Shown here piece after piece: positions 1-8,303 of a stretch of 29,962 bases of DNA (positions are counted from its first letter, which is position 1; the number at the start of each line of letters is the position of its first letter). The translations under genes and the position numbers were made by a program. The notes beneath the pieces are model-generated. The model was given only the letters and a program-made list of their open reading frames with translations, was not told where the DNA came from and searched no databases. The DNA comes from an uncultured Eubacteriales bacterium (GTDB lineage Bacteria > Bacillota > Clostridia > Christensenellales > Aristaeellaceae), in the NCBI GenBank assembly GCA_900553265.1, contig USDD01000023.1:1-29962 (forward strand), read 5' to 3'.

Positions 1-170
1 GCCCGCATCTACTATAAGAAGAAGAGCTTCGTCTATTCCAACGGCGACGCGAACGGCATCGGTCAGTTCAGCACGGGCGACGCGAGCATCGCGACGGTGG
101 ACAGCACGGGCAAGATCACTGGCGTGAAGAAGGGCCAGACCTACGTCCGCTTCACGACGTACAACGGAAA
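1..170 (+). repeat. Direct repeat copy 1 within the BIG2 gene
   Basis: Bases 1-170 recur at 754-923 with a single mismatch that I can see (position 120 versus 873). The offset is 753 bp, exactly 251 codons, so the repeat keeps frame and marks a duplicated block of three BIG2 modules. The left boundary of this copy lies outside the window. Confidence 0.9.
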
Positions 171-3100
171 GTCCGCGCAGGCGAACGTGACGATCCTCGG
201 CGTGCCGACGGAGATCCATCTGGACAAGAGCGAGCTCAAGCTGGGCGTGGGCGACGCGGGGAAGGTAACGCCCAGCTTCGGCAAGTATGAGATGGGCGTG
301 GTGGCGTATGTCTCCAGCAATCCCGAAGTGCTGACGGTGGACGGAAACGGCAATCTGAAGGCCATCGAGAAGGGCGAAGCGACCATCACCGCGACGAGCA
401 ACGGCCATGAGGCGAGCTGCAAGGTGACGGTGGTTGCGGCGCCGGCACAGATTCAGATCGCCGGAACGATCAACGTCATCAAGGGCCGCGTGGTGGACAT
501 TCCCGCGACGGTGGTGAATACGGACGGCGACGTGTGCGAGACGACGCTGAGCCTCTCCACGAGCAACAAGAAGTACGTGGCCGTGAGCGGAACGCAGATC
601 AAGGGCGTGAGGGCCGGTTCGGCGACGGTTACGGTGCATGCGTACAACGGCGTATCCGCGCGCGTGAAAGTGGTCGTTTGGGAGAAGCCGACCAAGGCGA
701 TTCTGGACAAGAACAACATCAGCATCGGCGAGGGCATGACGGACAATATCCGTGCCCGCATCTACTATAAGAAGAAGAGCTTCGTCTATTCCAACGGCGA
801 CGCGAACGGCATCGGTCAGTTCAGCACGGGCGACGCGAGCATCGCGACGGTGGACAGCACGGGCAAGATCACGGGCGTGAAGAAGGGCCAGACCTACGTC
901 CGCTTCACGACGTACAACGGAAAATCTGTGCAGATTCCCGTCTACGTCAAGTCCGCGCCGACGGAGCTGCATCTGGACAAGAGTGAGCTTGCACTGGGCG
1001 CGGCGATGACCTCCAAGCTGACGGCGAGCTTCGGCAAGGACGAGATCGGCACGGCGAAGTTTGAGAGCAGTGACAGCGCCATCGCGTCGGTGGATCAGAA
1101 CGGCGTGGTCACGGCGAAGTCTGCGGGCGCGGCCATCATCACGGCGGTCGTGACCTCCAAGAGCGGCGAGCTGCTGAGCAAGGCCTGCTCCGTGCGCGTC
1201 TATCCCGCGCCGGACAAGCTCACGCTGAACATGACCTCGACGAACGTCGCCCTGAAGAAGACAGTGGCGCTGCGCGCTGCCGGAACCTATCAGGGCAGCG
1301 CGGACTGCATGGCTACGCTGACCTTTGCCTCCAGCAACAAGAAGATTGCGACGGTGGATGGCAACGGTAACATCCGCGGCGTGAAGGCGGGCACCGCGAC
1401 CATCCGCGTCACCGCGCAGAACGGCGTGTACGCCGACTGCCGCGTGACGGTTCGCAAGGCGCCGACGAAGGTCGCGCTGAGCACGTCCAAGCGCACGCTG
1501 GGCGTGGGCCAGACCTTCCTGCTTCAGGGACGCATCTATTACAGGGGCGGAAACTTCATCTATTCGGGCAGCGACACGTCCATGGCGACGTTTGAGAGCA
1601 GCGATCCCTCGGTGGTGAAGATCGACGCCTACGGCAACGTGACCGCGCTGAAGGAGGGCGTCGCCAATCTGCGGCTGCGCACCTACAACGGCAAGGGTTC
1701 GAGCACCTATTGCAAGGTCACCGTGACGGCGGGCCCCGACTGGCTCGCGTTTACGCAGACCGAGGTGGGCATCAGCGTCGGGCAGACGCTCACGCTGACC
1801 TGCAACACCACTCCCGGCAGCGTGACCAGCTACAGCTACAAGAGCTCGAACACGGCTGTGGCCACTGTCACCGGAAGCGACAACAGCTGCACGGTCGCAG
1901 CCATCGGCGAGGGCGACGTGACCATCACGGTCACGGCATCCAACGGAAAGTCCGCGACCTGCAACGTGCACGTTTACGCCGCGCCGACGGGCGTCGCGTT
2001 TGAACGGGACGAAATCAGCATCGCCATCAATGAAAACGGCAAGCTCCCCGACGTGAAGGTCTCCGCCGGCGGCAGGGAATGCAGCCAGAACGTGACCTAC
2101 GCCTCCTCCGATTCCGCGGTGGTTTCCGTGTCGGGCGAAGGCTACATCAAGGGCGAAAAGGCGGGTCAGGCCACGATTACGGCCATGACCTACAACGGAC
2201 TGAAGGCCTATTGCACGGTCAAGGTTCTGCCCGAGCCGACCAAGCTGACGGTGCAGGCCGACGAAAGCCGCCTGGCCGTGGGCGATACCACTACGCTGCG
2301 CGTGACGATGGATTCCGTGGGCGCGTACACCTTCGACTCGTCGGATTCCTCGGTGCTGACCGTGGACGGCAATGGCACGGCGACGGCGCTCAAGGCCGGC
2401 ACGGCGATTGTGACGGCAACGGCCTACAACGGCGTGAAGAACCAGTGCGAAATCACTGTGCTGAGCGCGCCGACGGATGTGCGCTTCGGCGAGGACGCGC
2501 TGACGCTGGGCGCGGGCATGTCCGCGCAGCTGACCGTGAGCGTGCCGGAAAACACGCTGGGCCGCTATGCCTTCACCTCCTCGGACGAAGCCGTTGCGAC
2601 GGTGGACGCGCAGGGCAGAGTGACGGCGAAGGCCGCGGGCAGGGCGCAGATCGCCGTGGGCGTTCAGGGCCACGACGAGGTGTTCGATACCTGCGAAGTG
2701 ACCGTGCTCTCCATGCCCAAGAGCGTGGAGCTGAGCGCGACCGCGCTGGAGCTCAAGACCGGCGCGACGAAGCGGCTGACTGCGACGCTCGTCAACGGCG
2801 AGGATCGCAGCTGCTATGGTGAAATCAGATTTGACTCCAGCGATTCCGGTGTGGTCAGCGTCTCCGAGGACGGCACGCTGACGGCGATGAAGGCCGGAAC
2901 GGCGACGATTACCGTCTCCGCCTCTGCGGACGCGTCTGTGAAGGCAACCTGCACGATTACGGTGGCCGACGCGAAGGTTCGCCTGAGCGAGAGTCAGGTG
3001 ACGCTGGGCGCGGGCGAAAGCAGAAGTATTTCCATCATTTGCTCCGGCAGCGACGCCGTGACCATTTCCGGCACCAACGACGCGGCGGCGACGATGGACG

Positions 3101-5712
3101 CTTCGGGCAAGATCACCGCGAAGGCCGTGGGCAAGACGACTATCACCGTATCCTGCGGCGGCGAAAGCGCCGTCTGCGAGGTGGAGGTTCTGGGCAAGCC
3201 CGGCTCGGTGACCATCGCCGCGGCAAGCAAAAAGCTGGCCGTGGGCAAGAGCTTTGCGCTGAACGCCACGCTCCCGGAGGGAACGGCCTCCGCGCTGATC
3301 TATACCTCCAGCGACGAAAAGGTTGCAAGGGTGGACGGCAGCGGCCGCGTGACGGCTGTGGGCAACGGCACGGCGACCATCACCGCATCGACCTTCGATC
3401 CCGGCGTCAGCGCGAGCTGCGCGATTACCGCCGTGTATGAGCCCGACATGATTCGCTTTGCGAATCTGGACGGCGTGATTCTGGCGGTGGGAGACACGTA
3501 TACTCTGGAAGCGCCGGTGATGTACAGCGCCAAGGGCGAATGCGACGCGGCGTACACGCTGTCTGTTTCCAATTCCAAGTGCGCGGGCGTGACCGTGCAG
3601 AATGGCCGCTATGTGATTACCGCGAAGGCCGAGGGCGAGGCGACGCTGCGCCTGAAGACCTCCAACGGCAAGACGGCGACCTGCTCGCTGACCGTGACGG
3701 CCAGGCCGACGAGCGTCTCCTTTGAGACGGCTTCGATGCGGCTGGGCGTGGGCGAGACTTATCGCCCGGCAGTGATCGGCAACAACGGCGCGAGCCTGAG
3801 CTGCGAGCTGGCCTCTGGAAATTCGGAAATCGTTCGCGTGGAAGACGGCGCGCTGATCGCCGCCTCCAAGGGCAAGACCACGATTACCGCGACCTATGGT
3901 TCACTGAAGGCGACCATGGAGATCGAGGTTTCCGATCCGGTCAAGAGCATTCAGCTGAGCGCTTCCAGCCTGCGCATGGGCGTGGGCGAGACGCTGCGCC
4001 TGACGGCGACCGCCGACAATGCAGCCGTCGTGAATGTGACCTTTGCCTCCTCCGACGAGAACGTCGTTCAGGTGGATCGCAGCGGCAAGCTCCGCGCGGC
4101 GGGCAAGGGCAAGGTGACCATTACCGCGAAGGCGGGCAGTGCGCAGGCGACCTGCATCGTCGAGGTTTCGGCGATGGCGACCGCGCTGAAGCTCCATCCG
4201 ACCAGCGTCATTGCCAGCGTAGGCGAGAGCATTGCGCTCAGACCCATCTTCGGCAGCTCCGACGAATACGCCAGCGTGCACTACGAGAGCAGCGACGGCA
4301 GCGTGGCGACGGTGCGCGCGGACGGTCTGGTGACGTTCAACAAGGTGGGCACGGCAAAGATCTCCGCCGAGACCTACAACGGCATCAACGACGAAATTAC
4401 CGTGACGGTATGCGAAAAGCCCGGCTCGGTTGCCTTTACATCCAAGACGGCTTCCATCCTCAAGGGCGACGCGGCGCTGCTGCCCGTCGTGTTCGACAAG
4501 GGCGGATGCTATACGCAACTGACCAGCAGCAACACGGACGTGCTGTCGGTGGACGAGGACGGCCGCGTCGTGGCCCACAAGGCCGGCACGGCGGAGGTTA
4601 CGCTGACCGCGCCCTCCAACCCCGCGCTGACCGCGAAGTGCACCGTGACGGTCATCGAGAAGCTCAGCGGCATCGCCGTGGCGGCGCAGAAGGAAACCTT
4701 GCAGCTGAAGGAGACCACGGAGCTGACCTACACGCTGCTGCCCGCCGATCTGGTGGGAACGGCCAATGTTCGCTTCGAATCCACGGATGAAAGCGTTGCG
4801 ACGGTGGATCCCGATACGGGTCTCGTCACGGGCGCAGCCTACGGCACGGCGCAGATTCGCGTGGTGGCCAGCGACGGCGCCTTCGGAAGCTGCACGGTCA
4901 ACGTATTGGGCGGAAAGCGCCGCGCACTCGCTGCTTTCTACTATGGCGAGACCGGCGATCCCGGCTATCTGCCCTTCGCGATGAACAACGGCTACAGCAT
5001 GGTTGAAGCCCTGCGCGCCGCGAAGGTCGAAGGCCAGAGCTATTCCGTGGCCAATCCGCTGAGCAATCCCAGCAAGGCAGACCTGTTCGCGCGCATCGAC
5101 TCCACGTTCGCCGACGCGACGGACGACGACGTTTCCGTCATCTATCTGTGCGCCCACGGCAGCGCGGGATGGGACAGCGAGTATTACTTCACCATGCCCA
5201 AGAGCGTGGGCAACTCGTCCAGCCTCTACCGCATCCATGCCAACGAGCTGATGGATCACATCCTGAAGATCAAGGGCAGAGTCGTCGTGTTCATGGACTC
5301 CTGCCACAGCGGCGGTCTGATCGACTGCACTTACAGCCGCCTGGCGGCGGAGGGCGGCCGCGTGGCGGTGCTGACCTCGAGCCATCGCAGCACGCCCAGC
5401 TCCTTCTACAGCGTGACCAACAAGCGTCAGTCGGTGGACTTCTTCACCTTCGCGCTGCTGGAGGGCTTTGGCTACAACGAGAGCGAGGGCCTGAACGGGC
5501 GCAGCCACGGCTTCTTCACGGTCAGTGCGCCGGCAGACGGCAACCGCGACGGTGCGGTGACGATGCAGGAGCTGGCGGACTACACCATTCCCAAGACGGT
5601 CTCTCTGGTGAAGGGCATGGCCAGCAGCAAGTATTTCCTCGGCAACAAGAACCAGACCCCGCAGAGCTTCATTGGCGAGCAGTGCAGGGATCTGATCCTC
5701 TTCGGCCGGTAA
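1..5712 (+). CDS. Giant BIG2-repeat surface protein with C-terminal caspase-like (C14) domain, 5' truncated
   Basis: The reading frame is open from base 1, so the true start lies upstream; 1903 codons are in the window. About 1640 residues form one partial and about 19 complete bacterial Ig-like group 2 modules of roughly 80 residues, each with the recurring pattern SSD..VATVD..G.VTA.KAG.A.ITA..NG followed by a VTV strand and a [A/K/E]P linker. From about codon 1640 the fold changes to a caspase/metacaspase-like peptidase. Its probable catalytic His is in YLCAHGS (codon 1719) and its Cys in MDSCHSGG (codon 1768). A 12-residue EF-hand-like loop, DGNRDGAVTMQE, follows at codons 1846-1857. No LPXTG motif or C-terminal membrane helix is seen. 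BIG2 arrays are typical of secreted or surface adhesion proteins, so surface display of a cysteine peptidase is the inferred role. The signal peptide would be outside the window. Domain calls are firm; substrate and activation are unknown. Confidence 0.9.
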   Translation, partial: ARIYYKKKSFVYSNGDANGIGQFSTGDASIATVDSTGKITGVKKGQTYVRFTTYNGKSAQANVTILGVPTEIHLDKSELKLGVGDAGKVTPSFGKYEMGVVAYVSSNPEVLTVDGNGNLKAIEKGEATITATSNGHEASCKVTVVAAPAQIQIAGTINVIKGRVVDIPATVVNTDGDVCETTLSLSTSNKKYVAVSGTQIKGVRAGSATVTVHAYNGVSARVKVVVWEKPTKAILDKNNISIGEGMTDNIRARIYYKKKSFVYSNGDANGIGQFSTGDASIATVDSTGKITGVKKGQTYVRFTTYNGKSVQIPVYVKSAPTELHLDKSELALGAAMTSKLTASFGKDEIGTAKFESSDSAIASVDQNGVVTAKSAGAAIITAVVTSKSGELLSKACSVRVYPAPDKLTLNMTSTNVALKKTVALRAAGTYQGSADCMATLTFASSNKKIATVDGNGNIRGVKAGTATIRVTAQNGVYADCRVTVRKAPTKVALSTSKRTLGVGQTFLLQGRIYYRGGNFIYSGSDTSMATFESSDPSVVKIDAYGNVTALKEGVANLRLRTYNGKGSSTYCKVTVTAGPDWLAFTQTEVGISVGQTLTLTCNTTPGSVTSYSYKSSNTAVATVTGSDNSCTVAAIGEGDVTITVTASNGKSATCNVHVYAAPTGVAFERDEISIAINENGKLPDVKVSAGGRECSQNVTYASSDSAVVSVSGEGYIKGEKAGQATITAMTYNGLKAYCTVKVLPEPTKLTVQADESRLAVGDTTTLRVTMDSVGAYTFDSSDSSVLTVDGNGTATALKAGTAIVTATAYNGVKNQCEITVLSAPTDVRFGEDALTLGAGMSAQLTVSVPENTLGRYAFTSSDEAVATVDAQGRVTAKAAGRAQIAVGVQGHDEVFDTCEVTVLSMPKSVELSATALELKTGATKRLTATLVNGEDRSCYGEIRFDSSDSGVVSVSEDGTLTAMKAGTATITVSASADASVKATCTITVADAKVRLSESQVTLGAGESRSISIICSGSDAVTISGTNDAAATMDASGKITAKAVGKTTITVSCGGESAVCEVEVLGKPGSVTIAAASKKLAVGKSFALNATLPEGTASALIYTSSDEKVARVDGSGRVTAVGNGTATITASTFDPGVSASCAITAVYEPDMIRFANLDGVILAVGDTYTLEAPVMYSAKGECDAAYTLSVSNSKCAGVTVQNGRYVITAKAEGEATLRLKTSNGKTATCSLTVTARPTSVSFETASMRLGVGETYRPAVIGNNGASLSCELASGNSEIVRVEDGALIAASKGKTTITATYGSLKATMEIEVSDPVKSIQLSASSLRMGVGETLRLTATADNAAVVNVTFASSDENVVQVDRSGKLRAAGKGKVTITAKAGSAQATCIVEVSAMATALKLHPTSVIASVGESIALRPIFGSSDEYASVHYESSDGSVATVRADGLVTFNKVGTAKISAETYNGINDEITVTVCEKPGSVAFTSKTASILKGDAALLPVVFDKGGCYTQLTSSNTDVLSVDEDGRVVAHKAGTAEVTLTAPSNPALTAKCTVTVIEKLSGIAVAAQKETLQLKETTELTYTLLPADLVGTANVRFESTDESVATVDPDTGLVTGAAYGTAQIRVVASDGAFGSCTVNVLGGKRRALAAFYYGETGDPGYLPFAMNNGYSMVEALRAAKVEGQSYSVANPLSNPSKADLFARIDSTFADATDDDVSVIYLCAHGSAGWDSEYYFTMPKSVGNSSSLYRIHANELMDHILKIKGRVVVFMDSCHSGGLIDCTYSRLAAEGGRVAVLTSSHRSTPSSFYSVTNKRQSVDFFTFALLEGFGYNESEGLNGRSHGFFTVSAPADGNRDGAVTMQELADYTIPKTVSLVKGMASSKYFLGNKNQTPQSFIGEQCRDLILFGR
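754..923 (+). repeat. Direct repeat copy 2 within the BIG2 gene
   Basis: Second copy of the 170-bp repeat. Similarity drops abruptly after 923, although the following modules remain recognisably related at protein level (for example PTEIHLDKSELKLG versus PTELHLDKSELALG). This suggests recent gene conversion or duplication of part of an older three-module unit. Confidence 0.9.
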
Positions 5713-5723
5713 TTTTCGATCCC

Positions 5724-5749
5724 GGGAAGCTCTGTGCGCAGAGCTTCCC
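5724..5749 (+). terminator. Hairpin after the BIG2-caspase gene
   Basis: A perfect 11-bp stem (5724-5734 with 5739-5749) closes a TGCG tetraloop, 11 bases after the stop codon. Only a weak T-rich stretch (ATTCTCATT) follows, so termination may be partial, allowing some readthrough into radC, whose RBS begins 11 bases later. Confidence 0.65.
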
Positions 5750-5773
5750 ATTCTCATTATGGAGAGAAAGACA

Positions 5774-6565
5774 ATGGCGGACAATCGAGACATCCATAAA
5801 GGGCATCGGCAGCGCCTGCGCGAACGCGCGTTCTCGGAGGGACTGGATGCGTTCAATCCTCATCAGGTGCTGGAGCTGCTGCTGTTTTATGCAATTCCGC
5901 GGCAGGACGTGAGCGAGCTGGCTCACGCGCTGATCAAGCGCTTCGGAACGGTGCGCAGCGTGCTGACGGCCAAGCCGTCGGAGCTGATGGAGGTCAGCGG
6001 CGTTGGCCGGCGCACGGCGGAATGGCTGACCAGGATGGGCGAAGCGTGCGAGGCTTATCTGGCAATGGGTTCCTGCGAGCGGCCGAAGATTTCCAATTTT
6101 CGAGACGCGCTGCGCTTCTGCGAGGAAAAGCGCGCGGAAATTCGAATTCCACAGACCTGTCAGATGTGCCTGACGCCCTCGGGCACGATTCAGCTCTTTT
6201 CGAAGATCAGCGATTCCCTCGCATGGGGAGCGCCGCAGACCTTGCGCGAGGCGCTGGAACACGTGCTGTCGGTACATGCGCGCAACGTCATCATCGTGGA
6301 ATTCACCTGTGCGGAGATACTGCGGGTGGACGAGCAGGAGTGCCTGTGGACGGAGCAGTACGCGCATGTGCTGCGCGTCATGGGCGCGGAGCTGCTGGAC
6401 GTGGTGCTCGTGGGCAATCGGCAGATTATGAGCATGAACAAGGAGAAGTACTATGATCGCAGCAGCCTCGGCGCGGCGAAGAGCGTGCTCTCCGAGCGCT
6501 ATCTGCGCGAAACAGAGCGGCCATTGGAAGGCGCGGCGCTCCCGGAGGGCGACGAGGGACTCTGA
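5774..6565 (+). CDS. radC: RadC-family (UPF0758) protein lacking the JAMM motif
   Basis: 263 residues. ATG 5774 is chosen over the in-frame ATG at 5759 because GGAGAG (5761-5766) lies 7 bases upstream of it and overlaps the earlier ATG. The N-terminal UPF0758 region (KGHRQRLRERA, residues 9-19) and a helix-hairpin-helix (VSGVGRRTAEWLT, 74-86) are typical. The C-terminal half aligns in outline with the RadC JAB/MPN domain (NVIIVEF, LLDVVLVGN). However, where RadC proteins carry the metal-binding HNHPSGD, this one reads EFTCAE (176-181), and I see no downstream zinc-ligand Asp in the usual context. RadC function is poorly defined even in canonical members, despite the old DNA-repair label. The frame is continuous, so the change is not a frameshift. 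It is probably a non-catalytic, possibly DNA-binding, family member. Confidence 0.85.
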   Translation: MADNRDIHKGHRQRLRERAFSEGLDAFNPHQVLELLLFYAIPRQDVSELAHALIKRFGTVRSVLTAKPSELMEVSGVGRRTAEWLTRMGEACEAYLAMGSCERPKISNFRDALRFCEEKRAEIRIPQTCQMCLTPSGTIQLFSKISDSLAWGAPQTLREALEHVLSVHARNVIIVEFTCAEILRVDEQECLWTEQYAHVLRVMGAELLDVVLVGNRQIMSMNKEKYYDRSSLGAAKSVLSERYLRETERPLEGAALPEGDEGL

Positions 6566-6587
6566 AGATGGTCGCTATCCGGGACAA

Positions 6588-6626
6588 AAAGGACGCTTTC
6601 ACTGAAAAACGGTGAAAGCGTCCTTT
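6588..6626. terminator. Bidirectional terminator between radC and galT
   Basis: A perfect 15-bp stem (6588-6602 with 6612-6626) has a 9-base loop. T-runs lie on both strands (GGTTTTTC on plus; the complement of ACAAAAA on minus). It sits between two convergent genes and can serve both. Confidence 0.9.
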
Positions 6627-6642
6627 GGTTTTTCAAAGAAAA

Positions 6643-8175
6643 TTATTTTGCCGTGTATCCAACGGTGTTCAGGAAGCGCAGCACGCCCGCGTTGCCCTCG
6701 GGAGTGTTCTTGTAAACGCCCGCGTCGGACAGCACGCGCGCGCACTTCACGCCCAGCGCCTTGCGGATGGCCGCGGAGGCCTCCTCGGGGGCGAGGTTCG
6801 TGCCGGTCTGCGCGGCGATGGACTGGAGCCATTCGAAGTGCTTGTGCAGCGGAGAATCCACGTCCGGGCGATCGCTCATCGGGCGCTTGCCGGTCAGATA
6901 ATCCTCCAGCGCGCTCAGTTCGCTGAGCAGGCGACCGGGCAGGATGAACAGGCCCATGACCTCGATCAGGCCGATGTTCTCCTTCTTGATGTGGTGAAGG
7001 TCGGCGTGAGGATGGAAGATGCCCAGCGGATGCTCGGCGCTGGTGCGGTTGTTGCGCAGCACCAGCTCCATGCGGAACTTGCCGTCCTGCATGCGCAGGA
7101 TGGGCGTGACGGTGTTGTGCGGCGTGCCGTCGGTCTCGGCCAGAATATCGCAGGACGGGTCGGAATAGGCGCGCCAGGCGTTCAAAATGCGGTCGGACTG
7201 CTCGACGATGGCCGCGCGGTCTGCGCTTTCCAGCACGATGCAGCTCATCGGCCAGTCGGCGACGTGGGCCTTCACCGCAGCATCGGGCGCGTTCAGCGCG
7301 ATGCGCACCGGCGCGTCGTCCATGGGGAAGCGATAGTTGCCGCCCTGGAAGTGGTCGTGGGAGAGGATGGAGCCGCCCACGATGGGCAGATCGGCGTTGG
7401 AGCCGAGCATGTAGTGCGGGAACTGAGTCACAAAATCGCACAGCCGCTCGAAGGTCTCCCGGCAGATGCGCATGGGCGTGTGCTTCGCGTTGAGCACGAT
7501 GCAATGCTCGCTGTAGTACAGATACGGCGAGTACTGCAGATACCAAGGGCCGTGGTTCAGCGTCAGCGGAATCATGCGATGGTTCTGGCGCGCGGGGAAG
7601 CCGATGCGGCCCGCGTAGCCGGGGTTTTCCACGCACAGCATGCACTTGGGATAGCCCGTCTGCCTGGCGCTGCGCTGGGCGGCGATGTCCCGGGGATCCT
7701 TCTCCGGCTTGGACAGATTGATGGTGATCTCCAGCCGGCCGCAGGGCGTGTCCTCAAAAAAGCGGACGTTCTTCGCCACGCGATCCACGCGGATGTAGTC
7801 GACGCTGCGGCACAGCGCGTAGAAATCCTCGGTGGCCGCCGCGGGGCCCCCGGTGCGATAGAGCTGCTCAAAGCGCGCGCGCACCTCGGCGGGCGAGGGC
7901 GTGAGCGCGCCCATCAGCTTGGCGGAGAACAGATCCCGGCGCTCGCCGCTGTCCTCGATGAGGCCGCGCTCACAGGCGATGGCGCACAGTGGCTCCAGAT
8001 AGCGCGTGGCGGTTTCGGGAATCGCCTCGGGGACGTATTCAATTTCCTCGGGCGCGTCCATGCCCATAATTTCCAGCAGACGATTCAGCGCATAGGGTCG
8101 GTCGATGGGCATAACCAGATTCCTGGCGACGGCAAAATCCACCAGTCGCAGCATCAGTTCGGTGGCCGTGGTCAT
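6643..8175 (-). CDS. galT: UDP-glucose--hexose-1-phosphate uridylyltransferase, type 2
   Basis: 510 residues, close to the length of the Firmicutes-type GalT family (about 490-510), which is larger than the E. coli-type enzyme. It transfers UMP between UDP-glucose and galactose-1-phosphate in the Leloir pathway, in the cytoplasm. Visible motifs are NLSKPEKDPRDIAA (about 153-166), CMLC (178-181), ENPGYAGR (183-190) and the active-site-like SHDHFQGG (272-279). ATG 8175 is preceded by AGAGGTG about 8 bases upstream. The gene has its own sigma-A promoter and ends in the shared bidirectional terminator, so it is probably monocistronic. No galK or galE is in the window. Acting on lacto-N-biose or another hexose-1-phosphate cannot be excluded. 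Confidence 0.93.
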   Translation of the reverse strand: MTTATELMLRLVDFAVARNLVMPIDRPYALNRLLEIMGMDAPEEIEYVPEAIPETATRYLEPLCAIACERGLIEDSGERRDLFSAKLMGALTPSPAEVRARFEQLYRTGGPAAATEDFYALCRSVDYIRVDRVAKNVRFFEDTPCGRLEITINLSKPEKDPRDIAAQRSARQTGYPKCMLCVENPGYAGRIGFPARQNHRMIPLTLNHGPWYLQYSPYLYYSEHCIVLNAKHTPMRICRETFERLCDFVTQFPHYMLGSNADLPIVGGSILSHDHFQGGNYRFPMDDAPVRIALNAPDAAVKAHVADWPMSCIVLESADRAAIVEQSDRILNAWRAYSDPSCDILAETDGTPHNTVTPILRMQDGKFRMELVLRNNRTSAEHPLGIFHPHADLHHIKKENIGLIEVMGLFILPGRLLSELSALEDYLTGKRPMSDRPDVDSPLHKHFEWLQSIAAQTGTNLAPEEASAAIRKALGVKCARVLSDAGVYKNTPEGNAGVLRFLNTVGYTAK

Positions 8176-8215
8176 GTGAGAAACACCTCTTCATCCCAAA
8201 TATACTCTATTCTAT

Positions 8216-8244
8216 ATTATCCGGCAAAACGTGCCGAATGTCAA
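8216..8244 (-). promoter_or_regulatory. galT promoter with palindromic spacer
   Basis: On the minus strand TTGACA (8239-8244), a 17-base spacer and GATAAT (8216-8221) precede galT. The spacer contains the inverted repeat CGGCA-N5-TGCCG, a possible operator. Confidence 0.75.
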
Positions 8245-8272
8245 CGGGCGTCCGGCGTTTTTGCGCAAAAAA

Positions 8273-8296
8273 CCGACCCGGAGAAGCGCGGGTCGG
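8273..8296 (-). terminator. Terminator of the DUF2961 gene
   Basis: An 8-bp GC-rich stem (8273-8280 with 8289-8296) is followed on the minus strand by TTTTTTGCG. It lies 7 bases after the DUF2961 stop and upstream of the galT promoter, separating the two transcripts. Confidence 0.85.
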
Positions 8297-8303
8297 CGAA
8301 AAA

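Noticed and set aside
3901..5856. Long open frame on the minus strand opposite the BIG2-caspase gene (651 codons)
   Set aside because: It is antisense to a clear protein with recognised domains; GC-rich codon bias opens such frames. It is low-complexity, Arg/His/Ala-rich and matches nothing known.
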